DNA from: Saccharum officinarum
Lineage: Eukaryota; Streptophyta; Magnoliopsida; Poales; Poaceae
Assembly: GCA_020631735.1 (NCBI GenBank)
Contig: CM036170.1
Location: 70,013,737-70,077,736, forward strand
Reading direction: 5' to 3'
Length of the DNA: 64,000 nucleotides
The notes under the pieces were generated by a model. It had not been told where the DNA came from and searched no databases. It saw only the letters and a list, made by a program, of their open reading frames with translations. The position numbers and the translations under genes were made by a program. Every line of letters begins with the position of its first letter. The stretch's first letter is position 1. This document shows positions 12,570 to 25,563 of the stretch, piece after piece.

Positions 12570-13203
12570 CATATAAAAGAAAGAATGGGTTGCAACATCT
12601 GCACCAGAGCCGACAGTAGTTAACATAGTGTTTGTTGATGTAGTCGTCCCGTTCGATGTCGTGCAGTAATGTTGCAATGCTAATCACCCCAAGTCGTCGG
12701 CAAGTAGCAAAAAGACAAACGAAGAAACGAGCGGTTGCTTGAAGACTCTCCTTAAAAACCTGATTGTCAATCTTCACCCGAGCACATGAACTCACGAACG
12801 ACGCCGGTTTCGGAGACCTACTCTCCCTATTCCTATGCGTGCAGGAACCGGGAGAGGAATGGTAGAGAGCAGCACAATAGTAGCATGACAGTGTTCTGGC
12901 TATGTGTTCTCTTCTTTCTCACGAGCAAGAGAAAGAGTGCCCCTTTTGTGCAGCAACAAAGGAAGACGATGTTGAAGAGCTAGGTGTATGAAGAGATCGT
13001 AGCCACCGTGTAGTTGTCTGTTAGACACCATGAAACACTAAACCTTGATCCACCAACGCATAATGGTCATTGTGCACTTACCCCTCATCAAACCGTAAGT
13101 TACACCATGACCCAACAAATTACACCTAGCTTTAACTTTGATCTTGGAATTTTCTTTGATTTAATTGATGAATAAAAATTGGAGAAACCCAATTAATCCT
13201 ACA
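12570..13203 (-). mobile_element. Candidate copia-type LTR fragment (minus orientation)
   Basis: On the minus strand the sequence from 13203 starts TGTAGGATTAATTGGGTTTC, a pattern I associate with the LTR starts of grass copia elements. LTR-like non-coding sequence containing CGGGTGAAGATTGACAATC follows. There is no polymerase frame next to it. The far end and target duplication are not resolved, so this call is tentative. Confidence 0.35.
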
Positions 13204-14080
13204 TATTCTCACTAAATAAGATAACACATTACCAGTTTTGATTACATGGCACAATAGTTTTAAAGAGAGAGAACAAATAAGTTTTCATTTAATTAGATGA
13301 AACCAGTTTTGCTAGTAGATGCTTTTGTTATATATTATACTTACTTTATTTACATTGACGACTCCTAAAAATTCAAATGATTTCCACAATAATATAAATA
13401 TTGTGTGACCATCTCATATTTGATCCTATGTAATATGAACACATGTATTTATATTTCCAACTATGGAGAATACCATTTTCTATTCATTTATTACAGAACA
13501 AAGTTTTTATGTTGTTGTCAATATATACAAACGCTCTACAGGGTTAATGCCCAGCAAGTAAAGAAAGTACTCCTTCATTCAGAAAAAAATATATCATTCT
13601 AGAATTCCAATTTCGCCTCGCAAAATTTGTTATATAACTTTTGGACAGTAAGTGAGATCCACGTTTATCAACCCAACCGCGCATCTTCTTCTACTTATCC
13701 AAGCCCCATTCACATGGCTCCCTGTAGGTTCTTAATCTGCACAATTAACTAAAAACAATTAACTGAACCAATTACTCTGTAACGACTAATCATTCTATGT
13801 AAGATGTTTAATAAATATAAGGGTACATGGTCATTTTAGTCAACACTAATATGATTGAATTTTTTTAGATTATTAAGGACCTGTTTTGCATGGCTCTAGC
13901 TTTAGCTTCCGCAGCGGCTTCGACAGAGAAGCCACAACAAACAACTTAGGAGAAGTTACTTTTGGTGTACCAAAGAGGGGCCAGAATTTTCTTTGTTATT
14001 TCCTGGAGGGGGTGCAACTTGTGACTCCTCTCTCCACCTCCGACTTCTACGAGCAACTTGAGGAGGAACTGTGCTAGAGA
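13204..14080. other. AT-rich intergenic stretch
   Basis: No gene was seen. The segment 13876-14080 (GACCTGTTTTGCATGGCTCT onward) looks like part of a non-autonomous DNA element, but I could not define its ends. Confidence 0.35.
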
Positions 14081-14084
14081 GGCA

Positions 14085-14615
14085 CTAATACTATCTCCGT
14101 TCCTAAATAAATTAATTTCTAAAATCATCCAAAGTTAAACTATCTTGTTTAATTTTTTTAATAAAAAAAGTAACACGATCTTCGACACCAAATAGATATA
14201 TAATTATAAAAATATATTTCATATGATCTATCAAGAGAGTTCCGAACGGGACTAGCATAGATAGGTGGTGTGGCCCTGAAAAGGAATAATAAGAGAGAGA
14301 GAAAAAAAAAAGATGGTAACATCTACAGGCGGCCATATGTAGAAGAACCAGAGCAGAGACCCAAAGCTTTTTGGGAAGAGTGTGAAACTAGCAACTTCCC
14401 GCTCGCTAGCGAGACGTTTTTCAACAACATTTCTCCTCCACGTCGGACACATAATCCGGTGTGCCATCAGTCCATCACCCTGTTGGGATATCCTAATTTA
14501 GTGACATAAAAATTAGTGTTTTTTATGAATTTAGTTAATTTTGATGAAATATTTTGACTTAGAAGAACTCTGAAAATTAATTTATTTTGAAATTTTCAAT
14601 TAGCAGAGGGAGTAT
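14085..14615. mobile_element. Stowaway-like MITE interrupted by other sequence
   Basis: The left end TACTATCTCCGTTCCTAAAT and the reverse of the right end, TACTCCCTCTGCTAATTGAA, are both Stowaway-type termini. AAATTAATTTT blocks are mirrored inside. About 270 bp of unrelated sequence around 14235-14500 separates the halves, suggesting a nested insertion or two fused copies. The right end lies about 340 bp upstream of the antiporter start codon. Confidence 0.5.
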
Positions 14616-14958
14616 TTCTTTCAGTCGCTTATAAGCGATTCGTCCGACCAATCAAAATCAGACACGCTTCATCTCATAGCTCCAAAGTCTCCGGGCGACC
14701 GGTCGAACGAGGATACAACGTGGTAAGCGATCGGTCCCCCATGTTTCTGCCGTTTGACCCATTCCCCCTTCTGTCCTAGCGCATGCGCGCACGCCCCGAG
14801 CGGTCAAGCCTCGCTCTCGTTGCCACGTCCCTGAAACGTAACGCGCGTGGCAGAGGCACGCGCACGAAGCAGAGAGCAGAGAGCGAGCCGCCGCGGAGGG
14901 CTTCGTTCCGGTGAGGAGAGGAGGGTCTGCGTTCGCCGTGCCATGCGCCAAGACCAAG

Positions 14959-17844
14959 ATGGACGCCATGCCGATCTCCGATGGGCTGCCGGGCAACGTC
15001 ACGGAGCAGATGCGCAACGCGACGATGCCCAAGGCGTCCAGCACCGTGGTGTGCTACTCGCCCATGATGATCACCACCAACGGCATCTGGCAGGGGTTCA
15101 ACCCGCTGGAGTTCTCCCTCCCGCTCTTCATCCTCCAGACATCCATCATCGTCGTCACCACCCGCTTGCTCGTGCTTGTCCTCAGGCCCTTCCACCAGCC
15201 CCGCGTCATCGCTGAGATCCTCGTACGTACTACCTCTGTGTTCTCCTTCCTGCACGTAATGCGCCCGTAGCGACACGAGCTGCGGTGACCATGCATGCAT
15301 GTATTCATGTCTGTGCACGCGCGCAGGCCGGCGTGCTGCTGGGCCCGTCGGTGATGGGGCAGATAGATACCTGGGCGAACATGGTGTTCCCGATGCGCAG
15401 CCTGCTCACGCTGGAGACGGTGGCGCACCTCGGCCTCCTCTATTTCCTCTTCTTGGTCGGCCTGGAGATGGACATCGACGTGATCCGGCGGTCGGGCAAG
15501 AAAGCACTGTTCATCGCCATAGCCGGCATGGCGCTGCCGTTCTGCATGGGCGTCGCCACGTCCTTCATCTTCCGGCACCAGGTGTCGCGGAACGTGCACC
15601 AGACGTCCTTCATCCTCTTCCTCGGCGTCGCGCTCTCCGTCACGGCGTTCCCGGTGCTCGCCCGCATCCTCGCGGAGATCAAGCTGCTCGGCACCGACCT
15701 CGGCCGCATCGCCATGTCCGCCGCCATCGTCAACGACATGTGCGCGTGGATCCTGCTCGCGATCGCCATCGCCATCTCGGAGGCGGACAGCGCCGCGCTG
15801 TCGTCCCTGTGGGTGCTCCTCTCCGGGGTGCTCTTCGTGCTCTTCTGCTTCTACGCCGTGCGACCCGGCATGTGGTGGCTCATCCGCCGCACCCCCGAGG
15901 GCGAGGGCGTCAGCGACATGCAGGTCTCCCTCATCCTCACGGGCGTCATGCTCGCCGGCGTGTGCACCGACGCCATCGGCATACACTCGGTCTTCGGCGC
16001 CTTCGTCTACGGGCTGGTCATCCCGACCGGGCCGCTCGGCGTGGTGCTCATCGAGAAGATCGAGGACTTCGTCACCGGCCTCCTCCTGCCGCTCTTCTTC
16101 GCCATCAGCGGCCTGCGCACCAACGTCCAGAAGATAAACGACCCCATCACCGTTGGGCTTCTCGTGCTCGTGTTCGTCATGGCCAGCTTTGCCAAGATCA
16201 TGGGCACCATCATCATCGCCGCGCTCTACACCATGCCGTTCCGCGAGGGCATCGCGCTCGGCTTCCTCATGAACACCAGGGGCCTCGTGGAAATGATCGT
16301 GCTCAACATTGGAAGAGACAAAGAGGTTGATTTATGACTAGATGGTAACGACGAATGTGATTTATTTTTTGACTGATGCGCCATCACTGTGTGTTGTAGG
16401 TGTTGGATGATGAGTCGTTCGCGGTGATGGTGCTGGTGTCGGTGGCCATGACAACCCTGGTGACGCCGGTGGTGACCGGCGTGTACCGGCCGTCGCGGCG
16501 CCTCGTGGGCTACAAGCGGCGGAACCTGCAGCGCATCCGGCACGACAGCGAGCTCCGCATGCTGACGTGCGTGCACACCACCCGCAACGTGCCGTCCGTG
16601 CTCTCGCTGCTCGAGCTCTCGAACCCGAACAAGCGCTCCCCGATGTTCATCTACGCGCTCCACCTCGTGGAGCTCACGGGACGCGCCTCCAACATGCTCG
16701 CCGCCGCCGCGGCCTCCTCCGCATCAAAGCAGAGCCGGGGCGGATCGGGATCCTCCCTGCCCCCCGTGACGGAGCACATCTTCAACGCCTTCGAGAACTA
16801 CGAGAGGCACACTGGTCAGTGCGCACACCACACGATACTTACAATTGCACCAGCTCTTAATAGCTGACGCAGAGCATGCTGGCCGTGTGTGACACAGGAG
16901 GCGTGTCCATCCAGACGCTGGCGGCGGTGTCTCCGTACCAAAGCATGCACGAGGACGTGTCCGTGCTCGCCGAGGACAAGCACGTCTCGCTCATCGTGGT
17001 CCCGTTCCACAAGCAGCAGACGGTGGACGGCGGCATGGAGCCCATCAACCCGCACGTCCGCGGCTTCAACGAGAGCCTCCTCTCCACGTCCCCGTGCTCC
17101 GTCGCCATCCTCGTCGACCGCGGGCTCAGCGCCGCGGCGGCGCGGATGGCCACCGAGCACCACGTCGCGCTCTTCTTCTTCGGCGGGCCCGACGACCGCG
17201 AGGCGCTCGCGTACGCGTGGAGGATGGTCGAGCACCCGGGCGTCACCCTCACCATCGTGCGGTTCCTACCGCCGGACTACAGGTCGCGGTCCGTCTCCGG
17301 CTCGACCTACCGCCCGTCGGTCGACTCGGACTCGCGCGCCATCACCATCAGCACGGAGGGCAAGAGCGAGCAGGAGCAGGACGAGGACTACCTCAACGAG
17401 TTCCGGGCGCGCAACCACGGCAACGACGCCATCTCCTACGCCATGCGGATGGTGGCCAACAGCGAGGAGACGGTGGCGGCCATGCGGGGCATGGATAACA
17501 ACCTGCACGAGCTGTACATCGTGGGCCGGCGCCCCGGCGAGGTCGGGTCGCCGATGACGGCGGCGCTGGAGGAGTGGATGGAGAACCCGGAGCTGGGGCC
17601 CATCGGGGACATGCTCGTGTCGTCCGACTTCTCCATGTCCGTGTCGGTGCTGGTGGTGCAGCAGTACGTGGTGGCCGCAGCGCCCGCCCCCGTTCCCGCG
17701 CCGGCCGCGAGCAGCGACCCCGTGCGCCAGTACTTGAGCAACGCCAACCAGCGCCCGTCGGCGGCGTCCGGGGCATACCGGACGAGCGCGGCGTCGGCAG
17801 CCAATAGCAGGTGGTCTGGCTCTGGTGGCACCGTAGGCTTCTGA
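14959..17844 (+). CDS. CHX: CHX-type monovalent cation/H+ antiporter, 4 exons, 874 aa
   Basis: Exons 14959-15222, 15327-16325, 16400-16814 and 16898-17844 (introns 104, 74 and 83 bp, all GT-AG) total 2625 nt in frame. The N-terminal half is a Na_H_Exchanger domain of about 12 membrane segments. It opens with ITTNGIWQGFNPLEFSLPLF and continues through FPVLARILAEIKLLGTDLGR. The Asn-Asp pair of NDMCAWILL and FGAFVYGLVIPTGPLG are conserved CHX landmarks. The cytosolic C-terminal half (ELRMLTCVHTTRNVP, AEDKHVSLIVVPFHKQQTVDGG, FFGGPDDREALAYAWRM) is the regulatory region typical of plant CHX proteins. It most resembles the CHX15/CHX17-20 branch, whose members handle K+ and pH in endomembranes. ATG 14959 is the first in-frame Met. 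The Ala/Pro-rich tail after the VSVLVVQQYV motif is a grass-specific extension. GC content is very high. Confidence 0.93.
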
Positions 17845-18769
17845 GTACTTCCTAGCTTTTTAAGGTAATGTAGGTACTAAATCGTTTTGATTCAGGAGGT
17901 TGTGTTTTATTGTGTTGTGTAGTGTATGTATAATACTGCTGTATTCAATTCTCGATCGGGCAGGTTTATATGGCCAGTGCCAGTGCCATGGGTTTGTATA
18001 TCTATTTTATTGCACTGCAATGGACTGAAACGTGACAAAATTGGAAGTCAAAGGGCAGCTAACTTTTCTCCGTTTTGACAGTGATCTTCTCTTATATAAC
18101 AAAGTAAATCGGTAAGTTTCGATCGTAAGCTCATGATTTCATGCACCCAAAAAATTGATCGGATGGAGATGTGCTCGTACCATTTTCTTTCCGGAAAAAA
18201 AACTGAGCAAATTAAGCACCTGTTGGTGAAACGAGGACGGGCCGACTAAACGGCCTTCTACCTTGGTGGCCCGTAATCTATTGGGCTATTTTGTTAGGGC
18301 TAGGACACTGGGAGCCCAACGTCCTTTGCCCACGCCGTTCCTCACTTCCTCTCTCCGGCGAGTTTTGTCCGGCTGTGGTGCTTAAACACAGGAGGCTTTT
18401 TTTTTCTTTCAATTATTAGCAAATCCTGAGGAGTTACACTGTTTGATGCATTTTTTTGTAGTCTACTACATGCATTCTTTATGGTCTTACAGTGTTGTTG
18501 CGCTTCGCGAGCTTTATGCTAATCCTTTAATCTGGTAGTTCAACCAAACTCCATAAATTTTTTTAGAAAAGGGTTCTCCGTTTTATTTCAAAGAAACAAA
18601 GTACACAAAAGTGTCAAACATTCTATACAAAGTGTTCGAGGCGCATCCACAGACATTGCTGAAGTCGAAACTCTGAAAAACTTGCACCGCTATATACTCA
18701 GAATGTAACACTTCTTAAGAAAACTAGACTCTCAGACACTATTGCATTTTCTGAGGCAAAGCTCTATGC
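17845..18769. other. 3' flank of the antiporter gene and intergenic DNA
   Basis: The first 100-200 bases are the likely 3' UTR. Beyond that I see no gene or clear repeat ends. Confidence 0.4.
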
Positions 18770-18955
18770 TGGACCTGATTAGTTGAATACCAAAATTTGT
18801 TTGTCAAAACTTAGGCAAGCCAAAATTTTGGTAGCTATTTGCTTTGCTACCAAATTTTACCAACATCTTACAATTAGCATGCTAAATCTATGGCAAATAT
18901 TTTGGCAAGTTTTTCTTGCTAATTCTTTGGCATGATAATTTTGGTAGCCAACCAT
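18770..18955. mobile_element. MITE with GCCAAAATTTTGG motifs
   Basis: This short AT-rich element is built from inverted copies of TTTTGGCAAG / TACCAAAATTTGTTTG and the near-palindrome GCCAAAATTTTGGTAGC. The style matches grass MITEs whose ends read TTGCCAAAATTTTGGC. The ends are approximate. Confidence 0.5.
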
Positions 18956-18959
18956 GCGG

Positions 18960-19840
18960 ACCCGTTGTTCCAGACTTTCAGTCCCATTTGAGCTTCCCGG
19001 AGCTTCTATATCCATCTTCCACATGGTTCTCGGTAGTTCACTTGCCTTCTTCTTCCATATGTCTCGCAGCATGCTCCAATCTTGTGCTTCTACAGTCGGT
19101 GTCATCTTCTTAGCATCTTTGTCGCGGTCCTCAGCACCATCCTCACGTCTTGCTAGCAGTCGCTCTGAAGACAGTGCATTTCACAGTTTCCAAATACTCC
19201 ATAAGATTGATGAGGAACAAACATTCTTAGTTTTTAAAAAACACTTTTCCACGTAGCCAGAATTTGGCTACTGATTCAAAATCAGCACCATCATTGGTGT
19301 AATGCGGGATCTGTGCAACCCAAAGTAGTGGAATCCACACAACAATAAAAAAAAAGCGATTAACATAATCGCTTTCGTTGCAAAACAAGCAATTCATATC
19401 TTAATCGAATCTCTTTTTAGTTAAGCTGTCCCTAGTAAGAAGCTTATCGTTGGTTGGTCAAGAGCCACAGGAAAATTTACAGTCTCTTTAAAAGAGATCA
19501 CTTAGTAGATTGGACAGAGTAAATTTGCTTTGATTTATATTCCTAGATCAAGCATTGCAATCATCATAGAACAAAACAGATTCAGATACTAGGAATAGTT
19601 ACCTTCTTCTCACTAGACAGGATATACAGAGGCCAAAATTGTACTGCTAAGCTCGAGTTTCCAAACCAATAAAATTCCAAGAATATAATCTTTCCACCAT
19701 TTGCTATCCTCCATTTAAAATCCATCTTGGCAGATTTAGGTGCTCAAAGCACCCATTTCGAAAAGGGAAACTCCACAAGATCCAGTAACATGATACAGAA
19801 AGCGCCTTCTATCTGTCCATTTCAAAGGGCAGCAAATAAA
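18960..19840 (-). pseudogene. LINE reverse transcriptase C-terminus, decayed
   Basis: Minus-strand fragments line up in LINE order. FKWRIANGGKIIF..YWFGNSSLA lies at about 19730-19620. KLLTRDSLTKKR lies at about 19460-19420, and the zinc-finger start CLFCNESDY at about 19390. WSIWKL and the trailing LLARREDGAEDRDKDAKK lie at about 19200-19110. The segment between the first two blocks is much shorter than in an intact element, so there is an internal deletion. Frames are shifted and stops are present. It lacks the palm domain and is inert. Confidence 0.75.
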
Positions 19841-19849
19841 ACCACGCCG

Positions 19850-22800
19850 GTAATCCTAGTGCTTTAGCACTTTTGTATCGAGCCACACGAGATTAACCCC
19901 TATATCACACTCCTGGGAATATAGCATTATAAAACTGCCAACAAAAGATCTCACAAACAACACAACAGTACAAAGCAAAAGTGCTAGTACTTGTCTCCAG
20001 CTGCTACTGCAGACTGCAGTTCAGAAAAAGGAAAACAATCCCTCTTCCCCCACAAGAGATGCTCTGCCTCCTATCCATCTGTGCGGCGTCACAACTGCAA
20101 TAATCTTTCTTGGATCGCAAACCCCGGTCGCATCGCATCATTGCTCAGCTCCCCACATGGCCTGTCGAGTTGATCAGCTGATGACCCAGCTGGGGCCAGC
20201 AGCAGCAGCCGTGTGTGTGATGCGCAGGGCAGCAACGCGGCCAAAACGCCCTGCGATCACAGGCGTGCCAGTAGCATAGCATACCTCTACGGCTCTCTGC
20301 CCCCATGCATCACCGATCAGCTGGGGGGCACTGTAGCTGCTGCAGTCCTGCAGACTACATGTCTACATGGCGATCCTCGCGGTACGCAAGCTACAGTCCC
20401 CATTCAAAACGAGGGCGGGGACGGGGGAGCAACGCAGTGTGCGACCGCTCAGCCAGCGGCGGATGGTCCGTCCTCCGTCCATGCACGCCGCGCTCGGTTC
20501 GGTCGCGGAGAGCGACGGTGTCGGGAGCCAGCCGCTGGGGCACACGCTGCCTGCCTGGTTGTCAGCGCGGATTGGAGGGCGCGGGAGGAGCCGGGAGGCA
20601 GGTAGCGCTCGCGGGGGGATTGGTGGGCGCTTGATTTGGGCCTCTCAGCTCTCCCCGCCTGGACCTGCCAGACAGGAGGACAGCATGATTAGTGGTGGCG
20701 ATGATGATGCGATTAATTAAGCCGCTGTGCGTATTAATCCCCGTGTCTCCTCCCCGTCCCTCGTGTCAGCTTCGAGCGATGAGTGGATCCGTGACCTAAT
20801 GCGCGGGCGAGAGAGCGACCTCGTGGCGTCTTGCAGCCTCCCCGCCATCATGGTGTCGGGTAGTGTACATGACTACATGGCTTTGGCTTGGGCCTTCACT
20901 TCATGCATGCATATGCCCTGCCCGGGAGGGCGTCTCCTACGCCCGCGCGTTGGTCCTGACTCCTGAGCTTGCAAAAGCTAACTTAGTGGGCGATGAACGT
21001 ACTCAGACGAGAGTGATCATAAAAAGGCGGTAGCTAGGCATCTTTCCAACAAGTGGTTAAAAGACTTAAAGGGTGCACTGGTGTGCTACCGATACTCGAG
21101 CAAGGGGTCTACATGCATCGATAATGGCCAGCACGGGGACTTGGCTTTGTGCTTAAAAAAAACCCAAGCTTGCATCATTGGTGGGTAGATGTGTCTCCTT
21201 AAGCTAAAGCAAACGTTTGTTTTAAAGAAGGACAATCTTCGTTAGGGCTGGTGTTGGCATCTATATATAACATAGAATATGAAATCTAAAAGAGGAAGGT
21301 GGTGCATGATGTTTTTTTAAGGAGAAATTGATGAATATATTCCACAGGTTACAGTAAACTATGTTGAAACCACGTTATGTTCCAAGTTTTAAGCTCACAC
21401 AGCATAGTACTACTTCGAAAATACAACCCCTGTTGAGATGTGTATAGGAAGTAAAAAATCTCGATCGTTCCAAAAGAAAAGAAAAGAAAAGGGTGGGTCA
21501 ATTTGTACAGCTAAACAACCAGGTAGTTGTATATAAAGTGGACATATACGCCATTATACTACCAAGAAAGTTTGTAGAGAGACATCTCCAAATTAAAAGT
21601 CACTTAAAATTCACTTGGTAAACCAAATAATTGTTTGTAAGCTCAATAATCTCCTACCAGAAAAAAAGAATAATATCCAGATAGCCGTTTGGTATTCCAA
21701 CTCTTTCTTGCGTTAGCCTTGATATGTTGAAATATTATATACATGATGATAGTTAGAGCATAATCATTTGGTTTACTGAGTAAATTTTGAGAATCCTTTT
21801 TTTCTCCAACACACCTCTTACATCATACACTCTGTATAATCCGATGGATAAGCCCTGAAAACGTGAAAGTCTGTGCCAACACTGTTGCTCTTCGCAATCG
21901 TCGAGCATCCTAGCTACCAACAGAGGAAAACCAGCTAAGCCTGATTGCTCAACCGTTCTATGGGTGGGTAGCACATCAATAGACATCGCGTAAGTACTTG
22001 TGTTGGCTACAATTTGGTACTCCTCTTCTCTCTTAATAAAAAAAACGTGCCCAAGGCACAATTATGGAAAAAATAATTTTAGTAATCATACCACTCAACA
22101 GTTATGAAAATTTAATTTTAGTAACCCTTTAGCACTCGGTAAGAGTACTCCCAATATAAGGGATGCCCACTTCATCTACACACAACAAGCTAATAGATAA
22201 CTCCTACAACAGTCTAGTTATTTACACGTTCTTTGCAAGGGACAATAGGGTCAATAAGTTAGAATAGTTTTATTTAACCCACCTTTTCTCTCTCATCGGC
22301 TCCCATGTTATCTCTTCATCCTTCGTTGCATGTGTCTCTGTTTCTCATTTGCCAACTAGCAACCGACCAATCGCCACCACTGTGTCTTCACCTTTAAGCC
22401 ATGACATTACATGCTTCCCCGTGCCAGCACAACCCTCTATCACTTGCTCCTAGCCTAGGTCTGATCACCATCCTCCCTGTCCTATCTCTCGATGCATTGT
22501 GGCGCATCAGTCAAATCCAGAGCTGACAATGTTGCCTTGAAGGTGGTGTTTGTTGGCTTGTCCCACCAACAACACATCCCTTTTGTCCTCTTCGCTCCCC
22601 GTTCTGCCTACGTGCATCACCATTCACCAACCATGCATAGCTGAGCGTATCTTGAAGCACAAGGAGCATGAACCAGATGCCTTTGCTGCTAGACGATGTC
22701 ATAGCGAAGAGTGAAGGGCCCGTCCTCTGTCCTCCCTGACTGATGCATCCTGGTGCAGCAAGTTGTTGTCTGCTCCCTGCGTGTACATTAGCGTTGGGTG

Positions 22801-25550
22801 CCGATTGCTCCCTTGTGCGCTCCTCACTCTCCCTACTCTCCTTCCCATCATTGACATATATGAGTTGCGCCCTTCTCCCCTACTAGTGGTTGAGATGTGT
22901 CCTTCCCTGCACCATGCGACCTCAAGCTCGGACTGCAGAGCAAAAGTAAGAAAAAGAGAGAGATGAACAAGTAGCCAATCACATGGATACGGTCTACACA
23001 ACATGGAAAGTCACACTATCGAGACCCTGGCTAGGTCCATCAATAACTTTCTCTCTCTCCTATTACTCCTGATTCATCGTAGGATAAGGCAAATCTTTTT
23101 TATTTAATTTTTATGTACAACACTTTGTTCGTCCTATGACTAAAGAGAAGATGGAGGCCATCACAATCTTGATTGAAGAAGGGATGCTCTATGAATAAGA
23201 AAGATGGAGAGCCAGGTTCACTGCTATAGCAGTGTTGTCCACCTTGGACATTTGAATGCCAAGCCACATCCAACGAGTCGACACCCAAGTTGGGAGCTCC
23301 TAGAGGAAGAATCCACTCCTAGTTTGCAATTGTTAGCTTTAGTTGTACGTGCCCTAAAGTTAATTTTATCAGCTTCACCGGTAGTTGAAGTTTGTTAGCT
23401 ATTAGATCTAGCTCAGTTTTGTATCAAGTCAAAATTCGAGTTTTTAGGGGTAGCTTCACCAGTACGTCCGGTCATTTAGTTGTGCAGGTGTGCCGGTGGT
23501 CGTGATAATTGTGCCAATCGAACTATTAGTAGAGTTGTTAGTCGTGTTGTGTTCAACCTAGTTGGGCTCAATTGAGCAAGTAGTTAGTCATGTAGTAGAG
23601 TTGCTAGTGGAGTTGAGTGGCTAGTTTTTTTTCCTTCTAATAAAATTTATAGCAAAGCTTTTGCCGTTCTTTCGGGGAAAAAATTGTCACCAGCTTATAT
23701 GAAGTTGACATATATAGAGTTGACATATGTCTCGTTGAGGGTGTCCTAAGGCGCTACGATATATGACATAGAAAGAAATGAACGATCACTTCATCTCAAA
23801 ATAGACTTCTACAACCTGGGCACATAATAATATAAAGTAGTGTCATGTAGAAAAAAAAAGGATCAAGTGCAAAATATGATATCCCAATCGTGAGGCCAAC
23901 AATGAAGGTCAGTACATATACAAAGCATAAGAACTCCAAGTTCATCCGCCGCATACACGTCAGATCCACCTGGGTCTTGCCATCCTTGTAGAAGAACCTT
24001 ATCATTAGGGTCAATTAATAGTTCCATATACCACGGGGTAATTGTATGGTTGGCATCTAACATAGAGCAATTATAAATTATAATGATACCATCATTGCGT
24101 CAAAGGAAAGATAAATAATGCTTATCATCTAGCAGGGAGTAATCACCCGCGCGGTATGTAAACGACATGCTCTGGTGGAGCTAGAGCCAGGTGTAGAGGA
24201 AGATATCCTAGAATACTGTCTGAAGAAATATAATTGCGGAAATCTAGTCCCGGTCTGGACGTGGTCTTTTGTTGACTGAAAACAATAGTTTACCGAGTTT
24301 GATTTGTACTATATGCATGACCAAACAAATTAAACAGTCGTCCTCTCCATGCATCCTCCAATCACTCAGCTCCAAGTGTAGTTTAGTGGCGCTGGACGAC
24401 ATGTTCTGGTCACGTAAGCTTAGCGTTGTTTGCACCTTCTACCAGACTAATGACAAGGGTACCTAACAATTTGTATGACAATGAAGCCTAACCAAGCTAC
24501 TAGTTTATCTCACGAACTCAAGCCAACCAATGGCGTACGTGCAGGTGGATCTATCCGAACTTAGTTGAAAACATTCTTTATTAGTTCCCACGTAGTAATA
24601 TTTGTAGTTGTAGGCTAGCGGCACCAAGCTAAGATATATATGGTCAGCGACGACGTCTCGAATGCAGCCGAAGAAATGTTCGGTATTCCTCGTCCTTAAA
24701 CCTTAATCATACCACTCAATGAACATTTGCAATAAAATTTAGCCGACCTAGGTTACTATACTGCGTAGCAAGGGACCTGCGCGATGCCATAATATACCAC
24801 AGCTGGGCATCTCCATCAGGCGGTCAAGGAAAAAATTAAGTAAAAGGAGAGCGTCTCCATCAGCCGCCTCGCTCGAAGCAAGCGCGCTACCCCTGCAGAA
24901 CGGTTCTAGCCAACTTCTACCTGCCCAAAGCTTGGCCTGGCGCCGCGTGTCGTCCAGGTCCAGCCCGCCGGCCCTATCCCGTCCAATCAATTTCTTTAAT
25001 TACCCATTTCTACTACGGCGCAACCGCAATCTGCCGGGCATAATGAATAGTTAGCGTCCAAGCCGAGCCGGTAACGCGTCCACGTTTCCATGCGTAATCG
25101 CATGGCGCATGCATTGCTGCATTATCCCGAGCGAGATAAACTGCAAACCACCGGAAAAACAACTACTCATCCACGTAATCCACCACATTTAGCACGCAGG
25201 AAACGTTTCTCGTTTATTGGCTAATAGCTACAAATTTCTTTTTGTTTCGGTCGATCCAACTGTTTCGAATCGATATGCTCGCGTCCGTCCTCCACAGGGA
25301 AAAATCTATATAATCTTTTTTGATGTCTCGTCGTTCTTAAACTGCACTGTTCCTCGTGGCCTACCGAGATTATACATGGATCTGCAACAGGGACGCGGAA
25401 CGTGCATCCGTTGCACCGGTTGCTTTGGCTAAAGCGCGCTGCCACATAATTCGGCCGGAGTCCGTTATGAGCTGCGCTTCACCGGCATCCCATGTCGTCA
25501 CCGTGCCCCACACACGTTAGGGGCAACATGCCTTTGTTTGTTCGCTTGCC
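19850..25550. other. Long gene-poor stretch
   Basis: I could not support any gene in 5.7 kb. 19990-20980 is GC-rich with overlapping open frames but no domain or splice logic. 21000-24100 is AT-rich. 21473-21492 holds an AAAAG simple repeat. 22250-23060 is pyrimidine-rich. A minus-strand frame at 23863-24063 (TPWYMELLIDPNDKVLLQGWQ) looks protein-like but matches nothing I know. 24740-25550 includes the upstream region of the LOR gene. Confidence 0.4.
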
Positions 25551-25553
25551 CCT

Positions 25554-25563
25554 GTATATATAC
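25554..25563 (+). promoter_or_regulatory. TATA box of the LOR gene
   Basis: TGTATATATACA lies about 225 bp upstream of the ATG at 25782. It is followed by a C/T-rich start region (CACCTCTCCCACCTCCC) and an uninterrupted leader. Placement fits transcription starting near 25590. Confidence 0.6.

Noticed and set aside
14658..15986. Long minus-strand frames opposite the CHX gene
   Set aside because: Rich in His, Arg, Asp and Glu, as expected for antisense of a GC-rich membrane protein. The plus strand carries the conserved antiporter.
19990..20966. Possible GC-rich gene
   Set aside because: Frames on the plus strand overlap in all phases and have no domain, and no exon joins improve them.
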